A stretch of DNA of 24,105 nt from positions 1 through 24,105 of the IMG/VR virus record IMGVR_UViG_3300042475_000055. The stretch is one strand, 5' to 3'. The notes beneath the pieces are model-generated. The model made no database searches. It had not been told where the DNA came from and saw only the letters and a list, made by a program, of their open reading frames with translations. Source of the DNA: a virus. This document shows, piece after piece, positions 1 through 5,817 of this stretch. Positions within the stretch are counted from its first letter, which is position 1. Each line of letters starts with the position of its first letter. A program made the translations under genes and the position numbers.

Positions 1-233
1 CACCGAATGCCTATGCCGGCAGCGTGATGAAGGCCATGGGCGTGGTCGCAGGGGTCAGCGACATGATATGGCTCTCGCCAACCGGTGCGGTGATGCTGGA
101 GTTCAAAGCCGAGAAAGGCAAGCAGTCGCTCTCGCAGAAGTGGTGGCAGGGGGTGGTCCAAGAGGCAGGCTATCGATACGAGGTAATCAGGAGCATTGAG
201 GATTTTCAGCGAGTGGTCGCAAGTGTGGAATAG
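1..233 (+). CDS. VRR-NUC-type nuclease, 5' partial
   Basis: The reading frame is open from the first bases of the window (codons in phase with position 3), so the N-terminus lies outside. The visible 77 or so residues carry GVSDMIW, then EFKAEKGKQS and a following SQKWW. This matches the core of the VRR-NUC branch of PD-(D/E)xK nucleases: an acidic residue after G-V-x-D, the E-x-K pair, then a conserved Q. Such stand-alone phage proteins are thought to cut or resolve DNA structures during replication or packaging. The internal GTG at 24 is a possible start but would remove part of the conserved fold, so I treat the gene as truncated by the window edge. The family call is from motifs only. Confidence 0.8.
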   Translation, partial: PNAYAGSVMKAMGVVAGVSDMIWLSPTGAVMLEFKAEKGKQSLSQKWWQGVVQEAGYRYEVIRSIEDFQRVVASVE

Positions 234-238
234 TTGTG

Positions 239-246
239 TAGATTTG
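239..246 (+). promoter_or_regulatory. Bacteroidota-type -7 box TAGATTTG
   Basis: TAGATTTG fits the Bacteroidota -7 consensus TAnnTTTG exactly. It ends 4 nt before the ATG at 251, so transcription would begin at or next to the start codon. I see no clear TTTG -33 box about 19-21 nt upstream, which lowers confidence. Confidence 0.45.
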
Positions 247-250
247 TGGT

Positions 251-445
251 ATGAGATACCTACTACTGCTCCTCCTGACCGCTTGTACCAACGACCGCCC
301 TTGGAAGGTGATTGAGGTCCGGGCCAAGGGTAACGCCTGCGAGTATGTGCTATCCCGCTCCAACGGATTCGGACCGCAGGTCAAGACCCTGACCGATTCG
401 TGTGGGAAGTATCGGTTGTTTGAAACTATACCCAATCGGATATAA
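251..445 (+). CDS. Small predicted lipoprotein (64 aa)
   Basis: The protein starts MRYLLLLLLTACTND. This is a very short hydrophobic signal with a lipobox (L-T-A-C), so Cys12 would be lipidated after signal peptidase II cleavage and the mature peptide of about 53 residues anchored in a membrane. The rest has two more cysteines (about residues 30 and 51), which could form a disulfide. Similar mini-lipoproteins occur near the nuclease gene of other Bacteroidota phages, as I recall; their role is not established. Superinfection exclusion is possible because phage lipoproteins often do this, but nothing in the sequence proves it. A TAnnTTTG box lies just upstream, so it may have its own promoter. 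Confidence 0.7.
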   Translation: MRYLLLLLLTACTNDRPWKVIEVRAKGNACEYVLSRSNGFGPQVKTLTDSCGKYRLFETIPNRI

Positions 446-487
446 TTTATAGAAAAACCCAAAATTTATACGCATTCGGGTATAATC
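427..487 (+). repeat. AT-rich intergenic repeat cluster, possible operator
   Basis: This stretch carries two direct-repeat pairs and an inverted pair. AATTTATA occurs at 444-451 and 463-470. An approximately 12-nt unit ending TCGG(A/G)TATAAT occurs at 435-446 and 475-486, exactly 40 nt apart. TATACCC at 427-433 is the reverse complement of GGGTATA at 478-484. The cluster overlaps the end of the lipoprotein gene and continues into a gene-free gap (446-556). The arrangement suggests a repressor or activator binding region or a promoter, but no known consensus is recognised. Confidence 0.4.
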
Positions 488-542
488 GTCAGCCTCTGGT
501 CTTACCGAAAGTCCCCCAGCGTCAGCCTATAAACTGACCAAC

Positions 543-562
543 CAAACCCCAACCCCATGAAA
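543..562 (+). repeat. 20-bp start-site repeat, copy 1
   Basis: CAAACCCCAACCCCATGAAA contains the start codon (557) of the 89-aa gene. An identical copy surrounds the start at 867. There is no Shine-Dalgarno sequence in it; the A/C-rich context is typical of unstructured Bacteroidota initiation regions. Confidence 0.8.
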
Positions 563-826
563 CCGCTCCGAGAACATTACACCCAGCCAACCGACCAAGG
601 CGATATGCTCAATGTGTTTGATTACATTGAGGCTTTGGAGAAGCATATTGAAGAATTGAATGTCGACAAATTGCTTGACGATTTTCACGAATGGATTGAA
701 TTGTATGAATGGGACTTTTATCCTGTGTCTTTTAATGGGGAAATAAAATACAGATGGAGTAATGAAACATACTCTTCTCAAGCAACTACTAAAGAATTGT
801 ACGAGATTTTTTTAAGTCAAAAATGA
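557..826 (+). CDS. Hypothetical acidic protein (89 aa)
   Basis: I do not recognise this family. The protein is acidic and rich in aromatic residues (many E, D, Y, W, F), with a probable helical segment at residues 16-50 (DMLNVFDYIEALEKHIEEL) and a W-x-x-x-Y-x-W-D-F-Y stretch after it. No membrane segment or cysteine pair is visible. The codons are clearly more AT-rich than in the flanking genes, which points to separate acquisition. The start at 557 is supported by the 20-bp context shared with the next small gene. Small acidic phage proteins of this kind are sometimes inhibitors of host or defence proteins, but that is only a general possibility. Confidence 0.6.
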   Translation: MKPLREHYTQPTDQGDMLNVFDYIEALEKHIEELNVDKLLDDFHEWIELYEWDFYPVSFNGEIKYRWSNETYSSQATTKELYEIFLSQK

Positions 827-852
827 CCACCAACTTCCTTATTCGTTAACCT

Positions 853-872
853 CAAACCCCAACCCCATGAAA
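853..872 (+). repeat. 20-bp start-site repeat, copy 2
   Basis: This is identical to 543-562 and contains the ATG at 867. It is direct evidence that the 50-aa frame starting there is a real gene. Confidence 0.8.
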
Positions 873-1019
873 ACCACACCAACCGATTTTCGACGCTGGC
901 AACTGCATATCCGCAAGGAATGCGTCAACTGCAACCGCCCCGACAAAAGCGAAACCATCAAGCCGTGGTCCGTGAACTGGACCCTGCTCGGTCGCATCCT
1001 TCAAGCCAAAAACGCCTGA
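867..1019 (+). CDS. Small CxxC protein (50 aa)
   Basis: The frame runs from ATG 867 to TGA 1017-1019 and encodes 50 residues starting MKTTPTDFRRWQLHIRKECV. The protein is basic, with a C-V-N-C pair (residues 19-22) that could bind metal together with H14 or form half of a zinc site. The start is inside the 20-bp repeat also used by the gene at 557, and the stop lies 2 nt before the next start at 1022, which fits a compact operon. A longer overlapping frame beginning at 920 is the upstream extension of the next gene and is less likely than this one. Function unknown. Confidence 0.6.
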   Translation: MKTTPTDFRRWQLHIRKECVNCNRPDKSETIKPWSVNWTLLGRILQAKNA

Positions 1020-1021
1020 CG

Positions 1022-1201
1022 ATGGAATGGATTAAATGCTTGGACCGTATGCCAACACCTTACGAGCCAGTCCTGATTTTCACGACCGACATGAATCAAG
1101 CCTACGCATGGCTGGGCGACGGACGTTGGTACTACGAGCATCAAACGTGGTTCCTAATCGAAGTAAGCCATTGGATGCCTCTACCCCCTAACCCGTTCTA
1201 A
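1022..1201 (+). CDS. DUF551-like small protein (59 aa)
   Basis: The protein begins MEWIKCLDRMPTPYEPVLIF and ends VSHWMPLPPNPF. This W-I-x-x-x-x-x-M-P opening and the H-W-M-P-L-P-x-P close are the hallmarks of DUF551, a small phage protein of unknown function. I chose ATG 1022 rather than the upstream ATG at 920 because DUF551 proteins start right at the E-W-I motif, and because the region 920-1020 codes for the CxxC protein in another frame. The stop TAA shares its last base with the start of the methyltransferase (TAATG), suggesting coupled translation. Confidence 0.75.
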   Translation: MEWIKCLDRMPTPYEPVLIFTTDMNQAYAWLGDGRWYYEHQTWFLIEVSHWMPLPPNPF

Positions 1202-2259
1202 TGAAGTACGGTTCAGTTTGCTCCGGCATTGAGGCAGCCTCAGTCGCTTGGCATAACCTTGGATGGGAACCGCAATGGTTCTCCGAAATCGAGCAGTTTC
1301 CCTCCGAGGTATTAAAACACCGGTTCCCAGCGGTTCCTAACTTGGGAGATATGACAACCATCAACCAAAACCCAATCGCAGATGAGCGACCAATTGACCT
1401 TCTCGTGGGCGGAACCCCATGCCAATCCTTCTCCGTCGCAGGACTTCGCAAAGGTCTTGATGACCCACGAGGGAACCTCATGCTTACCTTTCTTTCAATC
1501 GCTGATAAATTCCGTCCCAAGTGGCTCGTGTGGGAAAATGTCCCCGGGGTATTGTCGTCCAACGGAGGAAAAGATTTTGGAACCTTCCTTGGGGCGTTGG
1601 GGGAACTCGGCTATGGGTTCGCCTATCGAGTTCTTGACGCTCAATACTTCGGAGTGGCCCAAAGACGCAGAAGAGTGTTTGTTGTCGGATACCTTGGAGA
1701 TTGGAGACCTCCCGCAGCGGTTCTATTTGAGCGAGAAAGCCTGCAAGGGAATACTAAACCGAGCAGAAAAAAGAGGGAAGAAATTGCCTTCGATGCTCAA
1801 AGAAGCGTTGGAAATCGTGGCAAATCAACTGGAGCAAATCCGGAATTAATGGCAACCCTTTGCGCCAAAGATAACGATAAGTGGGGATGTAATCAATGGG
1901 TAAATGAGGGAAAGGCTATTGTTGAACCGATAGCCTTCAAGGTCCGTGGTGGATGCGAAGGTGGAGGAAAAGGATACCTCGGTCAAGAAGGGCAAGCGTT
2001 TACGATTAGCACAATGCAGGATCAACAGATTGCCCAACCGATAGCCGTGTTGCACTCAATGGCTATACGAAGGCTGACCCCTAAGGAGTGCGAACGCTTG
2101 CAGGGATTCCCCGATGATTGGACAAAGATTCCATACCGCAACAAGGAAGCCGACCAATGCCCCGATGGGCCAAGGTACAAGGCTTGCGGTAACTCAATGG
2201 CCGTACCGGTAATGCGGTGGATAGGAGAGAGAATAAACTTAATCGAATCAATGCTTTAA
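1201..2259 (+). CDS. C5-cytosine DNA methyltransferase
   Basis: At 352 aa this is a complete Dcm-type enzyme that transfers a methyl group from SAM to carbon 5 of cytosine in duplex DNA. Visible motifs: motif I CSGIEAASVA (residues 7-16, SAM binding), motif IV GGTPCQSFS with catalytic Cys74, motif VI ENV (112-114), motif VIII QRRRR (154-158), and motif X CGNSMAVPV near residue 329. The segment from about 165 to 300 is the target-recognition region and has no recognisable specificity. No restriction partner lies in the window, so a protective or regulatory role for phage DNA is most likely. A 155-codon open frame overlaps it in the +1 register (see 1382-1849). Confidence 0.93.
   Translation: MKYGSVCSGIEAASVAWHNLGWEPQWFSEIEQFPSEVLKHRFPAVPNLGDMTTINQNPIADERPIDLLVGGTPCQSFSVAGLRKGLDDPRGNLMLTFLSIADKFRPKWLVWENVPGVLSSNGGKDFGTFLGALGELGYGFAYRVLDAQYFGVAQRRRRVFVVGYLGDWRPPAAVLFERESLQGNTKPSRKKREEIAFDAQRSVGNRGKSTGANPELMATLCAKDNDKWGCNQWVNEGKAIVEPIAFKVRGGCEGGGKGYLGQEGQAFTISTMQDQQIAQPIAVLHSMAIRRLTPKECERLQGFPDDWTKIPYRNKEADQCPDGPRYKACGNSMAVPVMRWIGERINLIESML
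1382..1849 (+). CDS. Overprinted ORF inside the DNA methyltransferase (155 aa)
   Basis: This frame lies wholly inside the methyltransferase gene, one base out of register, from ATG 1382 to TAA 1849. Its product opens MSDQLTFSWAEP and ends with a basic helical segment, LSEKACKGILNRAEKRGKKL (residues 116-135), that looks like true protein. From memory, closely similar ORFs (S-x-x-A-C-x-G-I-L-R-R-A-E-K-R-G-K-x-L-P) recur as hypothetical proteins in phage methyltransferase genes of other hosts. That suggests either selection on the second frame or a side effect of constraint on the enzyme. The C-terminal part coincides with the poorly conserved target-recognition region. Function unknown; expression is unproven. 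Confidence 0.45.
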   Translation: MSDQLTFSWAEPHANPSPSQDFAKVLMTHEGTSCLPFFQSLINSVPSGSCGKMSPGYCRPTEEKILEPSLGRWGNSAMGSPIEFLTLNTSEWPKDAEECLLSDTLEIGDLPQRFYLSEKACKGILNRAEKRGKKLPSMLKEALEIVANQLEQIRN

Positions 2260-2261
2260 CC

Positions 2262-2561
2262 ATGGACCTAATATCACGAACCATCCTCGGATACACCGCA
2301 GAGGTCGTCGGAGTCAGCCCCGATGACATCTTGAGCGAAGTCAAGACCCAAGAACTGGTGCTTGCTCGGTCAATCTTTGCCGACATCGCCTACTCGGAAT
2401 ACCTCTACACCTACTGCCAAATTGGGCGAATCATCAAGAGGAACCACGCCACCGTGATGCACAACCTCGAAATCCTTGCCAAAAACATGAGGGCAAGGCC
2501 CGACATCAAGTTCCTGCGTACACAGGTTCTGAACAGGACACGGGATTTTTTGCAACATTAG
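2262..2561 (+). CDS. DnaA domain-IV-like DNA-binding protein (99 aa)
   Basis: The protein resembles only the C-terminal, DnaA-box-binding domain of the replication initiator DnaA. It has V-G-V-S-P-D-D-I then an A-R-S-I-F-A-D helix, then I-G-R-I-I-K-R-N-H-A-T-V-M-H, which mirrors the DnaA signature I-G-x-x-F-x-x-R-D-H-T-T-V. The ATPase domain is absent. Known stand-alone domain-IV proteins are thought to bind DnaA-box-like sites and to affect replication or transcription. ATG 2262 lies 2 nt after the methyltransferase stop and directly before the domain; a GTG at 2217 would overlap the upstream gene by 43 nt and add unconserved residues, so it is less likely. Confidence 0.75.
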   Translation: MDLISRTILGYTAEVVGVSPDDILSEVKTQELVLARSIFADIAYSEYLYTYCQIGRIIKRNHATVMHNLEILAKNMRARPDIKFLRTQVLNRTRDFLQH

Positions 2562-2582
2562 CGAGAACCCCCTCCATCTTTG
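2549..2582 (+). promoter_or_regulatory. Possible promoter TTTG-N22-CATCTTTG
   Basis: TTTG (2549-2552) and CATCTTTG (2575-2582) resemble Bacteroidota -33 and -7 boxes, with one mismatch in the -7 box and a 22-nt spacer. The -7 box ends 5 nt before the GTG start at 2588. Confidence 0.4.
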
Positions 2583-2587
2583 CGTGA

Positions 2588-3136
2588 GTGTACGCAGAAT
2601 CAATCATCCTCGAACTCTACCGCAGCGGTGAAATCCGCAGGGCTTGCCTCACAATTACGGGGGGCAATCCGCTTTGGAAGGACCTCGAACAAGAGGTCGT
2701 CCTAATCCTGCTCGAAAAAGACCCCGAAAAAATCACCAAGATGCAGGACCAAGGCTACCTGCGTTTCTACATCGTTCGTTTGATAATGAACCTGTACCGG
2801 GGCAACAATAATCAATTCGCCAAGAAGTACCGTCATCACGACGAGAGGGTCGAAGTGGATCCCGAAACCCAAGAAGATGGCAAGGACTACGATACCCTGC
2901 TCGACGACCTTTGGGCCATCGCCCAGCAAGAAATGGACTCTTGGGCCAAGGACGGAGCGTTCCCCTACGACAAGGAACTGCTGAACCTACTAATGCAGAC
3001 AGGCAATATGAAAGCCATGAGCCGGGAAACGGGCATCCCTTATAGGTCCATCATCTACTCCATAGAACAGGCCAAAGCCAAAATCAAAACCGCAATCGAA
3101 GCCAATGGATATACTGGTCTATCCCATCCTGATTAG
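2588..3136 (+). CDS. Sigma-70-like RNA polymerase factor (182 aa)
   Basis: This looks like a short sigma-70-family factor. Residues 28-75 (DLEQEVVLILLE ... LRFYIVRLIMNLYRG) resemble region 2, which binds core polymerase and the -10/-7 element. The C-terminus (MKAMSRETGIPYRSIIYSI, about residues 140-160) is a helix-turn-helix like region 4. The start is GTG 2588: an in-frame TGA lies directly before it (2585-2587), and the next ATG would delete region 2. I recognise this type from Bacteroidota phages. It is a good candidate for the late transcription regulator of the genes downstream. A phage HTH regulator that is not a true sigma factor remains possible. Confidence 0.65.
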   Translation: MYAESIILELYRSGEIRRACLTITGGNPLWKDLEQEVVLILLEKDPEKITKMQDQGYLRFYIVRLIMNLYRGNNNQFAKKYRHHDERVEVDPETQEDGKDYDTLLDDLWAIAQQEMDSWAKDGAFPYDKELLNLLMQTGNMKAMSRETGIPYRSIIYSIEQAKAKIKTAIEANGYTGLSHPD

Positions 3137-3356
3137 TGCCTTGGCGACCCTTGCGGTCGTGGAGTTCCGGGTCCTGCCGGGATGGTTCTACGCTTTGCCC
3201 TTTGCGAAGCGGAAGCCGTTTAGTTGTATGACCTGCTTCGGGTTTTGGCTTGGCTTTGCCCTGACCCTGCCGACCTGCCAATGGTACTTGGCTCCTATCC
3301 TCGGTCTTGCCTCATCTGCCACCGCAATAATCATTCGGGAATGGACCTTCAAATGA
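3105..3356 (+). CDS. Small membrane protein with CxxC (83 aa)
   Basis: There are two predicted hydrophobic segments: residues 3-20 (ILVYPILISALATLAVV) and about 42-75. The second follows an S-C-M-T-C-F-G-F-W-L-G-F motif. The Cys-x-x-Cys-x-G-F-W pattern next to a membrane helix is reminiscent of DUF1360-type small membrane proteins of phages and spore-formers, whose role is unclear. The gene overlaps the end of the sigma-like gene by 32 nt and ends in ATGA with the next gene, so it is translated as part of the same run. A holin role is conceivable but the cassette has no lysin beside it. Confidence 0.65.
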   Translation: MDILVYPILISALATLAVVEFRVLPGWFYALPFAKRKPFSCMTCFGFWLGFALTLPTCQWYLAPILGLASSATAIIIREWTFK

Positions 3357-3622
3357 CAACCGACCAATTCATCGTGGCCCAAAAGCATCGCAAGTACTGG
3401 GACCAATATGTGGCATCCCTGACCATGCGACTGCCACCCGATGCCGTTGGGGAACTGCAAGCCATCCTGACCGCTCACGGGCGACCGCCCACAAACTGGT
3501 GGTGCGCTGACTGCGTAAAATCGGCCCTTCAATACATTTACCTTCAAGCGGACCTCTTTGCCGAGTCCAACCAAAACACCATAACCCACTCCCTGAATGC
3601 CCCTGCCAATCCCGAACAATAA
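3353..3622 (+). CDS. Hypothetical CxxC protein (89 aa)
   Basis: The start is ATG 3353, in an ATGA overlap with the preceding stop; the longer frame upstream only shadows the membrane protein gene. The product is helical and has T-N-W-W-C-A-D-C-V-K in the middle (about residues 45-55), a cysteine pair preceded by a double tryptophan, followed by a helix ALQYIYLQADLF. I recall this W-W-C-x-D-C-V pattern from small proteins just upstream of the terminase in Bacteroidota phages, with no assigned function. Metal binding by the cysteine pair is plausible but four ligands are not obvious. Confidence 0.6.
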   Translation: MTTDQFIVAQKHRKYWDQYVASLTMRLPPDAVGELQAILTAHGRPPTNWWCADCVKSALQYIYLQADLFAESNQNTITHSLNAPANPEQ

Positions 3623-4067
3623 CGAAAGCAAAGAAGGCTTCATCGGTCGCTGCATGAGCAATAACCAAACCAATGCGGAGTTCCCTGATACGGCTCAAAG
3701 ATTGGCCGTTTGTGGCTCAACGTGGGAGAATCACAAGCGGCAGCAGTTCGAGTCTTATTCGGACTATGGGGAAGGCATCAGGAACAATGCCAAGCGAGGG
3801 ATAGAACTCAACGAGCGGAACGGCAACAAGTGTGCGACGCAGACGGGTAAGGTCCGGGCGCAGCAGTTAGCCAACGGGGAAGCCATCTCGGTGGAAACCA
3901 TCAAGCGGATGCACTCCTACCTGTCAAGGGCTGAAACCTACTACGACAACGCTGACGACACCAGCGACTGCGGTTACATCTCATATCTCCTTTGGGGCGG
4001 TAAGTCGGCTTTATCATGGAGCAGGAATAAACTCCGAGAACTTGGCGAACTCGAAGGCGAAGGATGA
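3597..4067 (+). CDS. Phage structural/maturation-associated domain protein (156 aa)
   Basis: Two segments are recognisable. The N-terminal 50 residues (P-I-P-N-x-x-E-S-K-E-G-F-I-G-R-C-M, then F-P-D-T-A-Q-R-x-A-V-C) resemble a short domain often fused to or next to prohead proteases and portal genes. Residues 60-145 contain R-N-N-A-K-R-G-I-E-L, V-R-A-Q-Q-L-A-N-G, I-S-x-E-T-I-K-R-M-x-S-Y and L-L-W-G-G-K-S-A-L-S-W. That combination is seen in many phage head proteins and is sometimes attached to the protease. Here it is a separate gene far from the protease (14430). The biochemical role is not known. It overlaps the previous gene by 26 nt. Confidence 0.65.
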   Translation: MPLPIPNNNESKEGFIGRCMSNNQTNAEFPDTAQRLAVCGSTWENHKRQQFESYSDYGEGIRNNAKRGIELNERNGNKCATQTGKVRAQQLANGEAISVETIKRMHSYLSRAETYYDNADDTSDCGYISYLLWGGKSALSWSRNKLRELGELEGEG

Positions 4068-4230
4068 CGAAGCACAGGTGCAGGCTCGGATGGACTCGCT
4101 GATGATGGTGATTACAACCCTCTGCGACTGTATCGGAGCGGTGGATGAGTCCAATGCCCCGAACCAGTACGAAGTGAAAATGAAAATCGTAAACAAGATT
4201 AGCGACCTAATCGACAAAATCGAATACTGA
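4042..4230 (+). CDS. Small hypothetical protein (62 aa or shorter)
   Basis: This frame sits between the head-associated gene and the terminase small subunit. It ends in TGATG overlap with the latter, which supports it being translated. The start is uncertain: TTG 4042 overlaps the upstream gene by 26 nt and gives 62 aa, while ATG 4090 gives 46 aa. The product is mostly helical (DSLMMVITTLCDCIGAV and MKIVNKISDLIDKIEY), with a C-D-C pair. It could be a small coiled-coil helper of the terminase, based only on position. Confidence 0.5.
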   Translation: MANSKAKDDEAQVQARMDSLMMVITTLCDCIGAVDESNAPNQYEVKMKIVNKISDLIDKIEY

Positions 4231-4643
4231 TGGCAGGCCGACCCCCAATTTGGAATACCCCCGAAGAACTATGGGAGGCGTTTGAACGATACCGAGCCGA
4301 GAATAAGGCCAACCCTTACCGGGTGCAGGACTATGTCGGCAAGGATGGGAACATGGTTTACAGGGATAAAGAGCGTCCGATTACCTTTCGGGGCTTTGAG
4401 GGATACCTTGCAGAAAATGGCGTTTGCCATAACCTATCGCAGTATCGAAATGGAGATAGCGACCATCACAAGGAATTCTTATCAATCATTACACGCATAA
4501 GGCTGACCTGCGACAAGGATATGCTGGAGGGTTCAAGTGCCGGGGTTTACTCGGCCAACATCGCCTCACGCCTGCTTGGCTTGGTTGACAAGCAGGAGAA
4601 CACGGTTCATATTGAGCAACCCCTGTTTGGGGATGGACTTTAA
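4230..4643 (+). CDS. Terminase small subunit (DNA packaging)
   Basis: At 137 aa it has the typical opening M-A-G-R-P-P-I-W-N-T-P-E-E-L-W-E-A-F and the segment R-P-I-T-F-R-G-F-E-G-Y-L-A, as in the gp3/TerS-like DNA-packaging proteins of Bacteroidota phages. The C-terminus has S-R-L-L-G-L-V-D-K-Q-E, then a tail that probably contacts TerL. Small subunits form rings that recognise the packaging site and hand DNA to the large subunit. The position directly upstream of, and overlapping by 11 nt with, the large subunit gene strongly supports the call. Packaging mode (cos or pac) cannot be told from the sequence. Confidence 0.82.
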   Translation: MAGRPPIWNTPEELWEAFERYRAENKANPYRVQDYVGKDGNMVYRDKERPITFRGFEGYLAENGVCHNLSQYRNGDSDHHKEFLSIITRIRLTCDKDMLEGSSAGVYSANIASRLLGLVDKQENTVHIEQPLFGDGL

Positions 4644-5808
4644 GTACACGACCGCTATCAGCCGAATCCGTCGGATGACGGCCCGGAAGAAGGTCATCCA
4701 AGGCGGAACAAGTGCAGGCAAGACCCTTGCCATCCTTGCGGTCCTCATCGACATCGCAGCAAAGAACAAGACCGAGATATCCGTAGTTTCCGAATCCATC
4801 CCCCACCTACGGAGGGGTGCAATCAAGGACTTTGCGAAGGTCATGCAATGGACAGGCCGATGGGTCGCAGACCGATGGAACAAGACCCTGCTCACCTATC
4901 ACTTCGCCAACGGTTCAATCATCGAGTTCTTTTCGGCTGATTCCGAGGCACGGCTCCGAGGTGCAAGGAGGCAGGTCGTCTACATCAACGAGGCCAACAA
5001 CATCGACTTTGAATCCTACTACCAGTTGGCAATCCGTACAAGCGAGGCCATCTACATCGACTTTAACCCGACGCATGAGTTTTGGGCGCATACCGAGGTC
5101 CTGCCCGAACAGGATGCAGAACTGGTCATCCTTACCTACAACGACAACGAGGCCCTGCCTGATACCATCAAGCGGGACATCGAACTCAACCGCACCAAAG
5201 CCGAAACCTCTGCCTATTGGGCGAACTGGTGGAAGGTGTACGGCCTCGGTCAGGTCGGGACGCTTCAGGGTGCGATATACGAGGACTTCGAGGTGGTGGA
5301 GGGTATCGATGTCAGCCGAGCCAAATTCGTCGCCTTAGGGCTTGACTGGGGCTTCAGCAACGACCCAACTGCACTCGTAGCAATCTACCGCCAAGGGGAC
5401 TGCCTGCTCATCCAAGAACTGCTCTACGCTACGGGCCTAACCAACCAAGACATCGCAGACAAGTTGCGGTCGCTGGGGATTACCCGGGCTTGGGAGATAG
5501 TTGCGGACTCTGCAGAACCCAAGAGCATCGAGGAAATCTACCGCCTTGGATTCAACATCAAGCCAGCGGAAAAAGGCCCCGATTCGGTTCGGAACGGGAT
5601 AGACATCCTGAAACGCTACAAATTGCAAGTAACCAAGGATAGCACCAACCTGATCAAGGAACTGCGGTCCTACACTTGGGCCACCGATAAGGAGGGCAAG
5701 AACACGGGGGTTCCGATTGACTCCTTCAACCACGCCTGCGATGCTATGCGGTATGTGGCTCTCAACAAGTTAAGAGTAAGCAACTCAGGGAAGTATGTTG
5801 TGGTGTAA
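4633..5808 (+). CDS. Terminase large subunit (TerL)
   Basis: This is the ATPase and nuclease motor that pumps and cuts phage DNA at the portal. Starting at ATG 4633 (391 aa; the frame extends upstream but only shadows TerS), it shows Walker A GGTSAGKT (residues 24-31), Walker B VVYINE (115-120) with catalytic Glu120, and a coupling-like segment IDFNP (142-146). The RNase-H-fold nuclease acidic residues are Asp238 in LGLDWGF, Asp292 in VADSAEP and Asp363/Asp370 in DSFNHACDAMRY. The arrangement matches the Terminase_3/PBSX-like group. Length is normal to slightly short. No key residue is missing. The stop codon overlaps a TAnnTTTG promoter box. Confidence 0.95.
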   Translation: MDFKYTTAISRIRRMTARKKVIQGGTSAGKTLAILAVLIDIAAKNKTEISVVSESIPHLRRGAIKDFAKVMQWTGRWVADRWNKTLLTYHFANGSIIEFFSADSEARLRGARRQVVYINEANNIDFESYYQLAIRTSEAIYIDFNPTHEFWAHTEVLPEQDAELVILTYNDNEALPDTIKRDIELNRTKAETSAYWANWWKVYGLGQVGTLQGAIYEDFEVVEGIDVSRAKFVALGLDWGFSNDPTALVAIYRQGDCLLIQELLYATGLTNQDIADKLRSLGITRAWEIVADSAEPKSIEEIYRLGFNIKPAEKGPDSVRNGIDILKRYKLQVTKDSTNLIKELRSYTWATDKEGKNTGVPIDSFNHACDAMRYVALNKLRVSNSGKYVVV

Positions 5809-5813
5809 CTTTG
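5806..5813 (+). promoter_or_regulatory. -7 box TAACTTTG
   Basis: A perfect TAnnTTTG whose first bases are also the TAA stop of TerL. It ends 4 nt (CCCC) before the ATG at 5818. No convincing -33 box. Confidence 0.5.
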
Positions 5814-5817
5814 CCCC

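Noticed and set aside
543-562. CCCCAACCCC as a telomere-like or G-quadruplex element
   Set aside because: Only two C-runs per copy, and the placement at two start codons explains it better.
920-1021. Longer start for the DUF551-like gene
   Set aside because: The extra 34 residues overlap the CxxC protein in another frame and precede the family's normal first residues.
1201-2259. Restriction-modification system
   Set aside because: Only the methyltransferase is present. The VRR-NUC gene 1 kb upstream is a structure-specific type nuclease with unrelated genes between, so a pair is not supported.
4817-5338. 173-codon + strand frame within TerL
   Set aside because: Composition is R/S/P/T-rich without structure, and the TerL frame has all motifs there; unlike the methyltransferase overlap, I know of no conserved product.
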